A stretch of DNA of 64,000 nucleotides from contig NZ_JABWCU010000005.1 of assembly GCF_018491765.1 (NCBI RefSeq), forward strand, positions 62,001 through 126,000, in the 5' to 3' direction. Below are positions 17,611 through 29,568 of this stretch, in pieces. Source of the stretch: Novosphingobium profundi. Lineage in GTDB: Bacteria > Pseudomonadota > Alphaproteobacteria > Sphingomonadales > Sphingomonadaceae. The notes beneath the pieces are model-generated. The model made no database searches, was not told the DNA's origin, and worked only from the letters and a program-made list of their open reading frames with translations. Each line of letters starts with the position of its first letter. The first letter of the stretch is position 1. The position numbers were made by a program, and so were the translations under genes.

Positions 17611-18112
17611 GGCGCTGGGCGGCCGCGCCGCCGCCGCTTCGACCGCTCCCGACAAGCTGGAAAAGGTGCTGGGCGCGCTCGCGCTCGTCATGCTGGCCTT
17701 CGTCGTGGCGGCGGTCCTTCGCGGCCGGGACGAGTGGGCGCGCGTGCCCCTCGTGGTCTGGCTGCACCTCGCCACGATCGTCCTCGCGCTCGCCCTGACC
17801 CCGATGCTGCTGTGGCGCGCGCGCGGCACCACGCGCCACCGTGTCCTCGGCTATACCTGGAGCGCGGCGATGCTGGCGACCGCCATCGACAGCTTCCTCG
17901 TGCGCATCAGCCACCCCGGGCACCTGGGGCCGATCCACGCGCTTTCGTTCCTGACGCTGGTGCTGGTGCCGCTGCTGGTGATCTCGGCGCGGCGCCACGA
18001 CGTCTACCGCCACCGCCGCACGGTGCGCGGGCTGATCATCGGGGCGCTGCTGATCGCGGGCTTCTTTACCTTTCCCTTCCACCGCCTGCTCGGCCACTGG
18101 CTCTTCGGCTGA
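17594..18112 (+). CDS. DUF2306-type membrane protein
   Basis: 172 aa. Four membrane segments are seen at about 25-42, 55-76, 88-107 and 113-130, plus a last one near 148-165. Histidines lie between them (HRVLGYTWS, SHPGHLGPIHALS), in the layout of the DUF2306/YwaF-like small membrane proteins. The function is unknown. It starts inside the methyltransferase gene, so lgt, the methyltransferase and this gene form one transcription unit. It is convergent with the nucleotidase gene. Confidence 0.7.
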   Translation: MARASEALGGRAAAASTAPDKLEKVLGALALVMLAFVVAAVLRGRDEWARVPLVVWLHLATIVLALALTPMLLWRARGTTRHRVLGYTWSAAMLATAIDSFLVRISHPGHLGPIHALSFLTLVLVPLLVISARRHDVYRHRRTVRGLIIGALLIAGFFTFPFHRLLGHWLFG

Positions 18113-18131
18113 AGGGACGGGGCGTCCTTGC

Positions 18132-19913
18132 CTAGCCGAGGACGGTGACCCGGTTGACCTTCGGGACCTCGCGCACACGAACCGCCGAGAGCCAGGCCTC
18201 GAGCGCGTCGAGATCGAGGCCGCCCACGGTGGGATCGGTGCCCTCGGTCAGGCCCGCGAAGCCGTCGCCGCCCTGGTCGAGGAAGGAATTGACCGTCACC
18301 CGGTAGGTCGCGTCCATCGCCATCGGCTTGCCGTCGTAGGTGAGGGCACCGATGCGCTGGCCGATGGGCCTGGTCCTGTCGATCGTGTAGGTGACGTTGG
18401 CCGAGGGCACCATCACGCTTGGCGAGGGCTTTTCGCCCACGCCGTTCTCGAGGATTGCCTTGATCTGCGCGCCGGTGAAGCTGCGCGTCACCAGCGTGTT
18501 GCCGAAGGGCTGGACCGCGAAGATCTGCCCGAATGTGACCGCGCCGTCCTGGCCCGGCTCGACATCCGCGCGCACCCCGCCGGTGTTCATGAACGCGATC
18601 TGGGCGCCAGCATCCCTGGTCGCGGCGAGCTGCGAATCGGCGATGAGCTGGTCGAGCGGCCCCCCCTTGCGCTCGCTGTCGGGCCCTGGCCAGTTGCGCG
18701 GAGCGCTGCCCGAGAGGTGCCCGACCACGCGCGTCGAATAGGCGCTCGCGGCGTCGGTGTAGCGCTTGACGTAGGCGGCGATGTCGGCGCGCGGCGGCTG
18801 GATCGGGACGAGATCGGTGTTGGCAACTTCGCCCTTGGCGGTCGCGTAGGCGGGCGACTGGACGGGCAGGTTGCGCGCACTGGCCGAGACCACGCGGCGC
18901 GCCTTGGGATCGATCTCCAGCACCATGCGCGTGACCAGTCGTCCATAGGAGCCCGCGCTGCTGAGCAGCAGCGGATGCGCGTTCGCGCGTGGCATCTGGC
19001 AGATATAGGCCTGGTGCGTATGTCCCGAAATCACGACATCGACGCGCGGGTCGAGCTTGGCGAGGATCGGCAGGATGCCGCCGGTAAAGCCGGTGCAGGC
19101 ATTGGGATCGGAAGTGTCCGCCTGCGCGCCGCCCTGGTGGATGAGCACCAGGATCGCGTCGGCGCCTTCCTTTTCGAGCACGGGCACGGCGCGGTTGATC
19201 GCCTCGGCCTCGTCGCCGAAGGTGAGGCCCGCGACGCCGCCGGGCGAAACCAGCGTGGGCGTATCCTTGAGCGTCAGGCCGACGAAGCCGAGAACCACCT
19301 TGTTCGCGCCCTCGCCAAAGGTCTTGAGGCCGGTGGCAGGGAACAGCGTCGTGCCGTCCTCGGTGTAGGTGCTGGCCGATAGGTACTTGAAGTTGGCGCC
19401 TGCGTACTGTTCGAGCTGGCACGGTTCGCGCAGCGTGTTCTTCGCGCAGCCCCCGTTCTGGACGCGCAGGAGCTCCTTGCGGCCGCGATCGAATTCGTGG
19501 TTGCCCACCGCGTTGAAGTCGAGCCCGATGCGGTTCATCACGCCGATTGTCGGCTCGTCGAGGAACAGCGAGGAGGCGAGCGGCGAGGCGCTGATGAGGT
19601 CGCCCGCGGTGACGGTGGCCGAATAGCGAAAGCCCTTGCGCAGGCCGTCGATGGCGCTGGCCAGCTCGGCCGCGCCGCCGGCCGGAACCTGCACCGTGCC
19701 GCCCTTGCCGTCGGGCCAGGAGACCGTCGCCTTGGGCGGCGCGATGTTGCCGTGAAAGTCGTTGAAGGCCAGCACGCCAACCTCGACGGTGGCCGGCGCG
19801 CGCGCGGCCGAGGCGGTCTCGCCGGGGCCGGAGGCGGTGGCGCAGGCGGCGAGCAGCGGGGCAAGGGCAAGCACGGCGCCAAGCGCGCGGGGCGGCAATT
19901 TCGGGAAAGTCAT
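18132..19913 (-). CDS. 5'-nucleotidase / 2',3'-cyclic-nucleotide phosphodiesterase family lipoprotein
   Basis: 593 aa from ATG 19913. The N-terminus is a lipoprotein signal (ALAPLLAACA). The calcineurin-like metallophosphatase motifs follow in order: FNDFHGN, AGDLISAS, GNHEFDRG and 'VVISGHTHQ'. The C-terminal 5'-nucleotidase substrate domain carries 'FMNTGGVRAD' and 'VTVNSFLDQGGDGF'. It would act in the periplasm on extracellular nucleotides, yielding nucleosides and phosphate; a CNT nucleoside transporter is encoded at 44484. The frame is open 12 codons further upstream, but the lipoprotein signal fits the chosen ATG. Confidence 0.88.
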   Translation of the reverse strand: MTFPKLPPRALGAVLALAPLLAACATASGPGETASAARAPATVEVGVLAFNDFHGNIAPPKATVSWPDGKGGTVQVPAGGAAELASAIDGLRKGFRYSATVTAGDLISASPLASSLFLDEPTIGVMNRIGLDFNAVGNHEFDRGRKELLRVQNGGCAKNTLREPCQLEQYAGANFKYLSASTYTEDGTTLFPATGLKTFGEGANKVVLGFVGLTLKDTPTLVSPGGVAGLTFGDEAEAINRAVPVLEKEGADAILVLIHQGGAQADTSDPNACTGFTGGILPILAKLDPRVDVVISGHTHQAYICQMPRANAHPLLLSSAGSYGRLVTRMVLEIDPKARRVVSASARNLPVQSPAYATAKGEVANTDLVPIQPPRADIAAYVKRYTDAASAYSTRVVGHLSGSAPRNWPGPDSERKGGPLDQLIADSQLAATRDAGAQIAFMNTGGVRADVEPGQDGAVTFGQIFAVQPFGNTLVTRSFTGAQIKAILENGVGEKPSPSVMVPSANVTYTIDRTRPIGQRIGALTYDGKPMAMDATYRVTVNSFLDQGGDGFAGLTEGTDPTVGGLDLDALEAWLSAVRVREVPKVNRVTVLG

Positions 19914-19961
19914 GGGGGCGTTCTTATCCAGCGGGGGAAGGGCGGGCAATCGGGGCCTGTT

Positions 19962-20363
19962 TCAGCGGGCCTGATCTTCGAGGGCGTGCATGTCCTCGTC
20001 GGACAGGCCGAAGTGGTGGCCGACCTCGTGGACGACGACATGGGTGACGAGGTCCTCGAGGGTAACGTCGCTCTCGCACCATTCGGCCAGCAGCGGCTGG
20101 CGGTAGAGCGTGATGCGCGGGCGGAATTCGCCCGAAGTCCAGATGCTCTCGTCGCCCATCGGGTGGCCATGGTAGAGCCCGGTCAGCTCGAAAGGGTCCT
20201 CGAGCCCCAGTTCGCTCAGGGTCTCGGCATCGGCAAATTCCTCGAGGTGCACCGTGATGCCTTCGAGGTGCTCGGCGAAGGGCGCCGGGATGCGCGCGAA
20301 GGCGGCAAGGGCCAGGGTCTCGAACTCGGCGGGCGAGGGGGCAGGGCCGAAGCGACGGGTCAT
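19962..20363 (-). CDS. Zincin-type metallopeptidase family protein
   Basis: 133 aa. The zinc-binding HExxH lies in HVVVHEVGHHFGLSDEDMHALE near the C-terminus, with a third ligand candidate downstream. The pattern matches the small metallopeptidase family PF06262 (minimal gluzincin-like), common in alphaproteobacteria with unknown substrates. There is no signal peptide. It lies between the nucleotidase and an M1 peptidase on the same strand, 7 nt after the latter, so it is co-transcribed with it. The start at 20363 avoids Pro-rich read-through upstream. Confidence 0.82.
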   Translation of the reverse strand: MTRRFGPAPSPAEFETLALAAFARIPAPFAEHLEGITVHLEEFADAETLSELGLEDPFELTGLYHGHPMGDESIWTSGEFRPRITLYRQPLLAEWCESDVTLEDLVTHVVVHEVGHHFGLSDEDMHALEDQAR

Positions 20364-20370
20364 GGCGGGC

Positions 20371-22272
20371 CTATTCGCCCAGGATGCGGGCGATGCCCGT
20401 CGCGGTTTCGGGGTGGTAGGTGTCCTTGGCGGCCGCAAAGAGTTCGCGCGCCTTGGCGGGGCCCCAGTCGGCTTGCTGCATCAGGCCCTTGTAGAGCGGA
20501 TAGACCAGCAACCCGCGCCCGATCCGTCCCACGTAGTCGGCCAAGGCCGGGAAGGCCGGTTCGTAATGGTTGGCGATCGCCAGTTCGAACCAGGCCGACT
20601 GGACATAGGCATTTTCCGAATTCGACAGGTTCAGCCCCTTGTCGAGTTCGGCAAGGCGTGCGGGCGTTTCCTCGCGCGGCAACCCGTTGAGGAAGCGCAG
20701 CCACTGCTGCGTGCTCCAGCCCTTGGTGTCGATCGCGCCGACCGGACCTCCCGCCTTGAACGCGGTGAGGCGTTCGTCGACGCGCGCCAGCGTCGCGCTC
20801 TTCACGTGGACGGCGTTGTCGGGAATGCCCGCCGCATAGGCCCAGCGGTCGAGCTGGAGGTCGAGTTCGAGTTCGGGCTTGCCCTTCAGGAGGTGTTCGC
20901 GAAGGTCCTTCAGAAACCCGGCGGTCGTCTGCGGCTGGAAGGCGTGGCGGTCGAAATAGGAGGCGAGGTAGGCGTCCCAGGCCTGGCGGCCGAATTTGGT
21001 TTCCAGCATGCGCAGGAAGTTCGAGCCCTTGGTGTAGTCGAGCTCACCCTCGCCGGGGTTGCCGTGAAGGCGCGAGGGCGCGGCGGTCATGCCCGGCTTC
21101 ATCGCATCGCCCATGCCTTCGATGTCGCGCATCATCGTGTCCCAGTCGAGATCGGCGTACATTGCGGCGCGCTCCTTGCCGTAAAGCGCCTCCATGATGC
21201 GGTTCTCGAAATAGGTGGTGAAGCCCTCGTTGAGCCAGGAATCGGACCAGGTCGCGTTGGTGACGAGGTTGCCCGACCACGAGTGCGCGAGCTCATGCGC
21301 GACGACATCGGTGTTCGAGCGGTCGCCGGTCACGATCGTCGGCGTCAGGAAGGTCAGCATGGGGTTTTCCATGCCGCCGTAGGGGAAGGCCGGGGGCAGC
21401 AGCAGCATGTCGTAGCGGCCCCAGCGGTAGGGACCGTAGAGCGCGCTGGCGGCGTCGATCATCTTCTCGACGTCGGCGAATTCGTGGGCGGCCTTGTCGA
21501 GCATCGGTGCCTCGGTCCAGACGCCGGAACGCGGGCCGAGCGCCTTGAACTTGAGGTCGCCCACCGCAAAGGCGATGAGGTAGGGCGGCACCGGCTTGTC
21601 CATCCGGAAGCGGAACGCACGGCGCCCGTCGGGCAGCTTCTCGCCGGTGGCGCCCGAGAGCTTTTCCGCGCTCATCACCGCGACGAGATCGCCCGGTACG
21701 CGCAAGGTCGCCTCCCAGGTCTGGCGGATGCCGGGGCTGTCCTGGGTCGGGATCCACGAGCGATTGTGGATCGCCTGGCCCTGGCTGTAGAGGTAGGGCT
21801 TCGTCTTGCCGAAGGTCATTTCCGGCGGCAGCCACTGCAGCGCCGAGGCCTGGGGCGAGGTGCGGTAGGTGATGCGGACCTGCTTTGCACCTTCGAGCCG
21901 GACGGTCAGGGCCGAGCCGAGGTCGTCGTTGTCCTTGGCGCCGAGCGTGTAGGCGAGCGTCTTGCCCTGCCCATCGGTGACCCGCGCGATCGCAAGGTCC
22001 TTGACGTCGAGCACGATCGTCGTCGCCTCGGGTGCGGCGAGCACGTCGAGCGTGGCGGTCCCGGCCAGCGTATGGCTCTTGAAATCGACGTCGAGGTCGA
22101 GCGCGACGTGGGTGACGCGCGCCTGTTCGGGCTCTGCGTGGGTCCACACGTCCTTCGCCTCGGGGCTCGTCAGAATCGGGGCGGGGGCGGACGCGGGCGC
22201 CGTTGCGGCCTGGACCGGGACGGTGCTCGCGAGAAGGGCGCCCAGAAGCGCAGGTGCAAGAAGTTTACGCAT
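20371..22272 (-). CDS. M1-family aminopeptidase
   Basis: 633 aa with a signal peptide (1-22, ending VPVQA). Gluzincin catalytic motif HELAHSW, followed 18 residues later by NEGFTTYFE, is diagnostic of the M1 family. The exopeptidase motif 'GGMENPMLTF' (GxMEN) is intact. The short length and C-terminal helical domain ('LVYPLYKGLMQQADWGPAKARELF') resemble leukotriene-A4-hydrolase-type members rather than PepN. It would cleave N-terminal residues from peptides in the periplasm. The final codons lie 7 nt before the zincin gene start. Confidence 0.92.
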   Translation of the reverse strand: MRKLLAPALLGALLASTVPVQAATAPASAPAPILTSPEAKDVWTHAEPEQARVTHVALDLDVDFKSHTLAGTATLDVLAAPEATTIVLDVKDLAIARVTDGQGKTLAYTLGAKDNDDLGSALTVRLEGAKQVRITYRTSPQASALQWLPPEMTFGKTKPYLYSQGQAIHNRSWIPTQDSPGIRQTWEATLRVPGDLVAVMSAEKLSGATGEKLPDGRRAFRFRMDKPVPPYLIAFAVGDLKFKALGPRSGVWTEAPMLDKAAHEFADVEKMIDAASALYGPYRWGRYDMLLLPPAFPYGGMENPMLTFLTPTIVTGDRSNTDVVAHELAHSWSGNLVTNATWSDSWLNEGFTTYFENRIMEALYGKERAAMYADLDWDTMMRDIEGMGDAMKPGMTAAPSRLHGNPGEGELDYTKGSNFLRMLETKFGRQAWDAYLASYFDRHAFQPQTTAGFLKDLREHLLKGKPELELDLQLDRWAYAAGIPDNAVHVKSATLARVDERLTAFKAGGPVGAIDTKGWSTQQWLRFLNGLPREETPARLAELDKGLNLSNSENAYVQSAWFELAIANHYEPAFPALADYVGRIGRGLLVYPLYKGLMQQADWGPAKARELFAAAKDTYHPETATGIARILGE

Positions 22273-22347
22273 CGCGGCAACTTATTGTCGCATTCGGAGA
22301 ATCGCAAGCCGCGCGCCACGCTGTCGCACAGCTCTGCCAGTCGGGCG

Positions 22348-23784
22348 TCAGAGCCCCTCGAGCGCCTTGCGGGTGAGCGCTCCCAGTTCCCAGTCGCGGC
22401 GATAGGCCTTCCAGTCGCGCTTGATCCGCCGTGCGGCTTCCTCGGCGAAGCAGACCATGTCGTCGACGAGCAAGTCGTGCGGCTCCATCGCGGCGAGGAT
22501 CGCAGGCTCGACGTCGTAGTCGATCGCGCCCGCGTCGTCCGAACGGGCATGGGCCTGCGCGAGCGCGAAGCCGCAGGCGCGCGCGTAGTCGTGCCAATCC
22601 TCTTCGTCGAGCGCGTCGAGGTCCATGTCGTCACGGAAGGGCGCGCGCTCGCGAGTCATGAAGCTTTCGCCCTCGATCTCGACCGCGCCGTAGAACGCAT
22701 CGCCATTGGGCAGGTGGATGCGCTGCCCTTGCGCGATGCGTTCGGCGAGCTCGCCCGGATCGAGGCCATCGGTGGGCACGAGGCCGTCGAGCGCGCTGTC
22801 ACGTGCGCGCTTGAATTCGACGATGAGGTCGTCCGAGCCCTCGCCGCCAGGGCCCTCGAGCATGACGTAGAAGCGCGCGAGGCCGAGCGAGGCGGTTCCG
22901 GCGCCGTGGCGCAGCGCGACATCCTTGACCTTGAGATCGGCATAGCGCCCGCCCCGCGCAAGCCCGTTGGCCTCGGCGAGCGCGTCGATGTAGCCCTGGA
23001 ACTCTTCGGTGCGCGAGGAGACAGGTTCGAGGTCCTCGCTCGCGCGAAAGCCCCGGCGATCCTCGCCCTGGTGCTTCTTGAGGAGCCAGGCGTCGCGGCT
23101 GCACGCGGCCTGTTCGAACAGGCGCACGATGATCGGCGGGGCGTTGTTCCAGCGCATGACCTCGTGGGCTTCGGTCTCGTGCTCGGCGAAATGGGCGAGG
23201 CCTTCAATGTAGCCGCGCAGGAAGCTGGCGGTAACCGCGCGACGCTGCGGCTTCTTCAGGCCTCCGGCGCACTTGGCGGCAAGGTAGAAGCCCGTCGCCC
23301 CGCGCTTGAGGTCCCAGCTATAGGGTCCGTAAGTGACCTCGTCGAAATCGTTGACCGAGAAGATCGGCACGTTGTCGCGATTGGGCATGACCCCGAAGTT
23401 GCCGGGGTGGACATCGCCCAGCAGGAGGACCTTGGGTAGCGCCGCGTCGGTACCCGCGATGTCGCGGTAGAAGACGAGCGCGGTGCCGCGGAAGAACTTG
23501 TAGAGGTCGCCCGCCAGTTCCTCGAACTTGAGCTGCGTGCCCGGAGCGTGGCCGAAGAGGCGCTCGGCGTGGTCCTCTAGAATGGTCGCGCGCACGTGCT
23601 CGCGCCGCGCCTGTCCGGTCAGGATGGTCGGGTGGAACACCCCCGCCTCGCAAGCGTAGCGATCGGCGAGGCGCTCATAGGCCGCGGTGCGGTCGGGGCC
23701 GCCGCGCTTGGTGTGCGGCTGGCGGGTGCCCGATGGGTCCGTTGCGGCGGGGGCGCAGATGTCTGGGGTCTTCGTGTTCGCCAT
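22348..23784 (-). CDS. DUF2252 family protein
   Basis: 478 aa. Kinase-like features of the DUF2252 family are seen: 'KFFRGTALVFYRD', 'LLLGDVHPGNFGVMPN' (catalytic-loop-like HxxNF), 'VNDFDEVTYGPYSWDLKRGATGF' (DFD, metal-binding-like) and 'LARFYVMLEGPG'. Family members resemble aminoglycoside-phosphotransferase-type kinases, but no activity is established. It has no signal or membrane segment. A TTG three codons upstream could also start it. It stands 76 bp upstream of the M1 peptidase gene on the same strand. Confidence 0.85.
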   Translation of the reverse strand: MANTKTPDICAPAATDPSGTRQPHTKRGGPDRTAAYERLADRYACEAGVFHPTILTGQARREHVRATILEDHAERLFGHAPGTQLKFEELAGDLYKFFRGTALVFYRDIAGTDAALPKVLLLGDVHPGNFGVMPNRDNVPIFSVNDFDEVTYGPYSWDLKRGATGFYLAAKCAGGLKKPQRRAVTASFLRGYIEGLAHFAEHETEAHEVMRWNNAPPIIVRLFEQAACSRDAWLLKKHQGEDRRGFRASEDLEPVSSRTEEFQGYIDALAEANGLARGGRYADLKVKDVALRHGAGTASLGLARFYVMLEGPGGEGSDDLIVEFKRARDSALDGLVPTDGLDPGELAERIAQGQRIHLPNGDAFYGAVEIEGESFMTRERAPFRDDMDLDALDEEDWHDYARACGFALAQAHARSDDAGAIDYDVEPAILAAMEPHDLLVDDMVCFAEEAARRIKRDWKAYRRDWELGALTRKALEGL

Positions 23785-24243
23785 GAAGGCCAAACACCGC
23801 GGCGCGCGCTACGTTCCCGGGGGGCGATCTGGTGCTGGCCAGCGAGGCCGACTGCGCAGATTCTACCCTCGATTATAGGGGGAAAGCTGTATCTATTTGC
23901 GCGGATAGCCGTGTTCTACCTAGGTCCACTCTAGTGGAATTTTCATGATTTTTCAAAGGTGGGTGGCTTTTTCGGCAGCAGACTGGCTTTTGCACGCGGG
24001 CGTCGCGCGCGCAGAACGTCGAGAGCGCGGCAATCGCCGTGATAACTGCGGGGCAGTCCGGAGTTTCGCCCGGGCCACTTCCGGGATAACCCGCTGTCGT
24101 TGCCCGGTCGTCGCAAGCGACGCCAACCTGGGCGTCGGCTTGGGCGGGCTGGTCGCTTGAACCGGGGGGCGGGGCGTGATGCGGGTACTCTCGTGGTGCG
24201 GCCCGAGGCGCGCCTTTCGGAACAGGGGGCGCCGTCCTACGCG
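23785..24243. other. Gene-free spacer
   Basis: No convincing frame. An AT-richer patch at about 23870-23960 may hold the promoter of the DUF2252 gene (leftward). The rest is GC-rich without recognisable signals. Confidence 0.4.
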
Positions 24244-24792
24244 ATGGATCGGGCCCTGATCGTGGATTCTGCCGCTTCCGCTGCGGTGGTGAGGGAAGTG
24301 GGCGAGGAGTGTCCCGGTGCGTGCCCGCGGGCGTCCGCTCCCGCGCGCTGGACCGACCACGCCGCGCCGCAGGACAGCCGTGATAGGGGCTTCTTCCGTC
24401 AGGCCGCGACCGCCGCGGTACTGGCAACCGGCTTCACGGTGCTCAACGAGTTCTCGGACGCCTTCGAACCCGACGGCGATTATTCGATGCAGGACGTGGC
24501 GATGGACGTCGTTGGGGCGGGTTTCTCGGTGCTGCGCAACACGGTGCCGGGGCTCAAGGAAAAGCTCGCCTTCAAGATCGAGATCGTTCCCAACAGTGAT
24601 TTCTATACCTTCGAGGGCAAGCGGCACCTGTTCGTGGGCGTGGGGCTCAACGTGGGAGAGCTGCTGTTAGGGCGATCGCAATCGCCGATCGGCAAGGCGG
24701 CCCACACCGCGCTCGACTACTTGCAGTTGCCCTATACCTCACTGCGCTGCGACACGACGGGCCGGTTCGGCGCATCGGGCCCCCCGCGCTGA
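24244..24792 (+). CDS. Hypothetical protein, possibly a truncated periplasmic DUF2279-like gene
   Basis: 182 aa from ATG 24244; the open frame begins at 24100. The first 60 residues have no recognisable order, but from '[18 protein letters not shown]' onward the sequence looks like a real protein: '[21 protein letters not shown]', then '[20 protein letters not shown]' and a hydrophobic end [11 protein letters not shown]. The acidic 'N-E-x-x-D-x-x-x-x-DGxxS-x-x-D' pattern recalls DUF2279 periplasmic proteins, in which a longer segment normally follows. It may be a decayed or 5'-truncated copy. It is convergent with gyrB, 30 bp apart. Low confidence in start and identity. Confidence 0.35.
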   Translation: MDRALIVDSAASAAVVREVGEECPGACPRASAPARWTDHAAPQDSRDRGFFRQAATAAVLATGFTVLNEFSDAFEPDGDYSMQDVAMDVVGAGFSVLRNTVPGLKEKLAFKIEIVPNSDFYTFEGKRHLFVGVGLNVGELLLGRSQSPIGKAAHTALDYLQLPYTSLRCDTTGRFGASGPPR

Positions 24793-24822
24793 GCCGGTTG
24801 GCCCGCGCGGGGAGAGCGCCGA

Positions 24823-27366
<2,544 letters not shown>

Positions 27367-27441
27367 TCAAACCCAAGCAAAACCGCGCAAGGGTCACCCC
27401 TTTTCCACAAGGCTGCGGCGGGTGGCCGCCCTGCCGCGGGC

Positions 27442-27471
27442 AAAAAAGAGGGCGGTCCATCCGGGCCGCCC
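27442..27471 (-). terminator. Terminator of the first microprotein gene
   Basis: On the minus strand a 9-bp stem (27463-27471 with 27450-27458, including one G-T pair) closes a 4-nt loop and is followed by six T (27447-27442). It lies 67 nt past the microprotein stop. Confidence 0.8.
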
Positions 27472-27537
27472 GCTGTTCAGTTCGGTTTTTCGGTTCGTCT
27501 TTGCGGGCGCGTTCGGGGCGCCTTCGCGTGCGCGATC

Positions 27538-27618
27538 TCAGGCCAGCGTCAGGGCAAAGCCCAGGGCGCAGATTCCCAGTGCGGCGGCAAAGCCGATCGA
27601 TTTTCCGACAAGCGTCAT
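27538..27618 (-). CDS. 26-residue single-pass membrane microprotein (copy A)
   Basis: A 26-codon frame with a perfect AGGAGG ribosome-binding site 5 nt before the ATG. It has a short N-terminus with Lys6, then a hydrophobic helix filling residues 8-26. Residues 11-25 read AAALGICALGFALTL. A second gene at 30574 encodes another 26-residue protein with the same plan: 14 of 26 positions are identical and nearly all others are conservative, while the codons differ. An intrinsic terminator follows, so it is an independent unit between guaA (divergent) and gyrB. The function is unknown; by size and form it could be a small subunit of a membrane complex or a regulator. It is too short for routine gene callers. 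Confidence 0.7.
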   Translation of the reverse strand: MTLVGKSIGFAAALGICALGFALTLA

Positions 27619-27828
27619 GGCATCCTCCTCTTCGTTCCCGATATACGGCCGGTTTTCCCGGCTCGCGGCGAAGACTACGCCTCTTGACGAGGGGCGGCAA
27701 GCGAAGTGTCGGCGCAGCACCCTGTACTTTGGGTCGGAGGCGGCATGGACGCGTCACGGCCGAATAAACCCCCTCAAGGATGCGCACAGTGTCTGGACAG
27801 CGCGGACCTGTTTGCCTATCGGCCGACC

Positions 27829-29388
27829 ATGAGCATCCAGACCACTGAATCGGTCCTGATTGTCGATTTCGGCAGCCAGGTGACCCAGTTGATCGCACGC
27901 CGCGTCCGTGAAGCCGGCGTCTATTCCGAGATCGCCCCGTTCAGCGCCGCAGCCGAAGCCTTCGCGCGCATGGACCCGGTGGGCATCATCCTGTCGGGCT
28001 CGCCCGCCTCGGTGCTCGACGCCGACGGCCCGCGCATCCCCGAGGAAATCCTCCAGAGCGGCCGCCCGATCCTGGGCATCTGCTATGGCCAGCAGTCGCT
28101 GACCCACCAGCTCGGTGGCGAGGTGACGTTGGGCGATTCGGGTGAATTCGGCCGCGCCTTCATCGAGATCCAGGACGACTGCGCGCTGTTCGACGGCCTG
28201 TGGAAGGTCGGCGAGAAGCACCAGGTCTGGATGAGCCACGGCGACAAGGTGACCAAGCTCGCCGACGGCTTCCGCCCCGTCGCCTCCTCGCCCGGCGCGC
28301 CTTTCGCGGTGATCGCCGACGACGAGCGCCGCATCTACGCGATGCAGTTCCACCCCGAGGTGGTCCACACCCCCGACGGCGGCAAGCTGCTCAAGAACTT
28401 CGTGCGCCACGTCTGCGGCCTTGCCGGCGACTGGACCATGGCCGAGTTCCGCAAGACCAAGATCGCCGAGATCCGCGAACAGGTCGGCGAGGGCCGCGTG
28501 ATCTGTGGGCTTTCGGGCGGCGTCGATTCGGCGGTGGCCGCGCTTCTCATCCACGAGGCGATCGGCGACCAGCTGACCTGCGTCTTCGTCGACGGCGGCA
28601 TCCTGCGCATGGGCGAGGCCGAGCAGGTCGTCAGCCTGTTCCGCGGCCACTACAACATCCCGCTGGTCCACGTCGATGCCTCGACGCTGTTCCTCAAGGG
28701 CCTCGAGGGCGTCACCGACCCCGAGAAGAAGCGCAAGTTCATCGGCAAGACCTTCATCGACGTCTTCGAGGACGAAGCAAAGAAGATCGGCGGCGCCGAA
28801 TTCCTCGCGCAGGGCACGCTCTATCCCGACGTCATCGAATCGGTCTCCTTCACCGGCGGTCCCTCGGTCACGATCAAGAGCCACCACAACGTGGGCGGCT
28901 TGCCCGAGCGCATGAACATGAAGCTCGTCGAGCCCTTGCGCGAACTCTTCAAGGACGAAGTGCGCGCGCTGGGTCGCGAGCTCGGCCTGCCCGAGATCTT
29001 CGTGGGTCGCCACCCCTTCCCGGGGCCGGGCCTTGCCATCCGCATCCCGGGCGAAGTGACGCGGGAGCGTTGCGACATCCTGCGCAAGGCCGACGCGATC
29101 TACCTCGAGGAAATCCGCAATGCGGGTCTCTACGATGCGATCTGGCAGGCTTTCGCGGTGCTGCTGCCGGTCAAGACGGTGGGCGTGATGGGCGACGGGC
29201 GCACGTATGACAGCGTCTGCGGCCTGCGCGCGGTGACTTCGACCGACGGCATGACGGCCGACATCTACCCCTTCGACGCCGCTTTCCTCAGCCGCGTGGC
29301 CACCCGCATCATCAATGAGGTGAAGGGCATCAACCGCGTGGTCTACGACTACACCTCGAAGCCGCCCGGCACGATCGAGTGGGAATGA
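27829..29388 (+). CDS. guaA: GMP synthase (glutamine-hydrolysing)
   Basis: 519 aa, converting XMP to GMP with ATP and glutamine. The class I glutaminase has its nucleophile in LGICYGQQ (Cys85) and its His/Glu in QFHPEV. The ATP pyrophosphatase domain has the intact PP-loop [12 protein letters not shown] (227-238), a useful contrast with the altered loop of the NadE-like protein at 3826. The dimerisation domain ends with '[19 protein letters not shown]', the normal C-terminus. The ATG at 27829 gives the standard length; earlier codons are read-through. It ends at a strong terminator. Confidence 0.97.
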   Translation: MSIQTTESVLIVDFGSQVTQLIARRVREAGVYSEIAPFSAAAEAFARMDPVGIILSGSPASVLDADGPRIPEEILQSGRPILGICYGQQSLTHQLGGEVTLGDSGEFGRAFIEIQDDCALFDGLWKVGEKHQVWMSHGDKVTKLADGFRPVASSPGAPFAVIADDERRIYAMQFHPEVVHTPDGGKLLKNFVRHVCGLAGDWTMAEFRKTKIAEIREQVGEGRVICGLSGGVDSAVAALLIHEAIGDQLTCVFVDGGILRMGEAEQVVSLFRGHYNIPLVHVDASTLFLKGLEGVTDPEKKRKFIGKTFIDVFEDEAKKIGGAEFLAQGTLYPDVIESVSFTGGPSVTIKSHHNVGGLPERMNMKLVEPLRELFKDEVRALGRELGLPEIFVGRHPFPGPGLAIRIPGEVTRERCDILRKADAIYLEEIRNAGLYDAIWQAFAVLLPVKTVGVMGDGRTYDSVCGLRAVTSTDGMTADIYPFDAAFLSRVATRIINEVKGINRVVYDYTSKPPGTIEWE

Positions 29389-29429
29389 TCGCGCGCAGGC
29401 CGTTTGAGGCCACGTGATTCTACGGAAAG

Positions 29430-29454
29430 GCCCGCGCATGTCGCGGGCTTTTTT
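29430..29454 (+). terminator. Rho-independent terminator of guaA
   Basis: Stem GCCCGCG (29430-29436) with CGCGGGC (29442-29448), loop CATGT, then six T. Confidence 0.9.
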
Positions 29455-29568
29455 GTGGGCGGCTGGCGCGCGCACTTTCGGTGCGGTCCGGGGCTGGCGC
29501 GTTGCGCGGTCGCGGGGTAGATTGGACAGGCGCCTGCTTGCGGCGCTCGATCCACGCCCGGACCCGCG

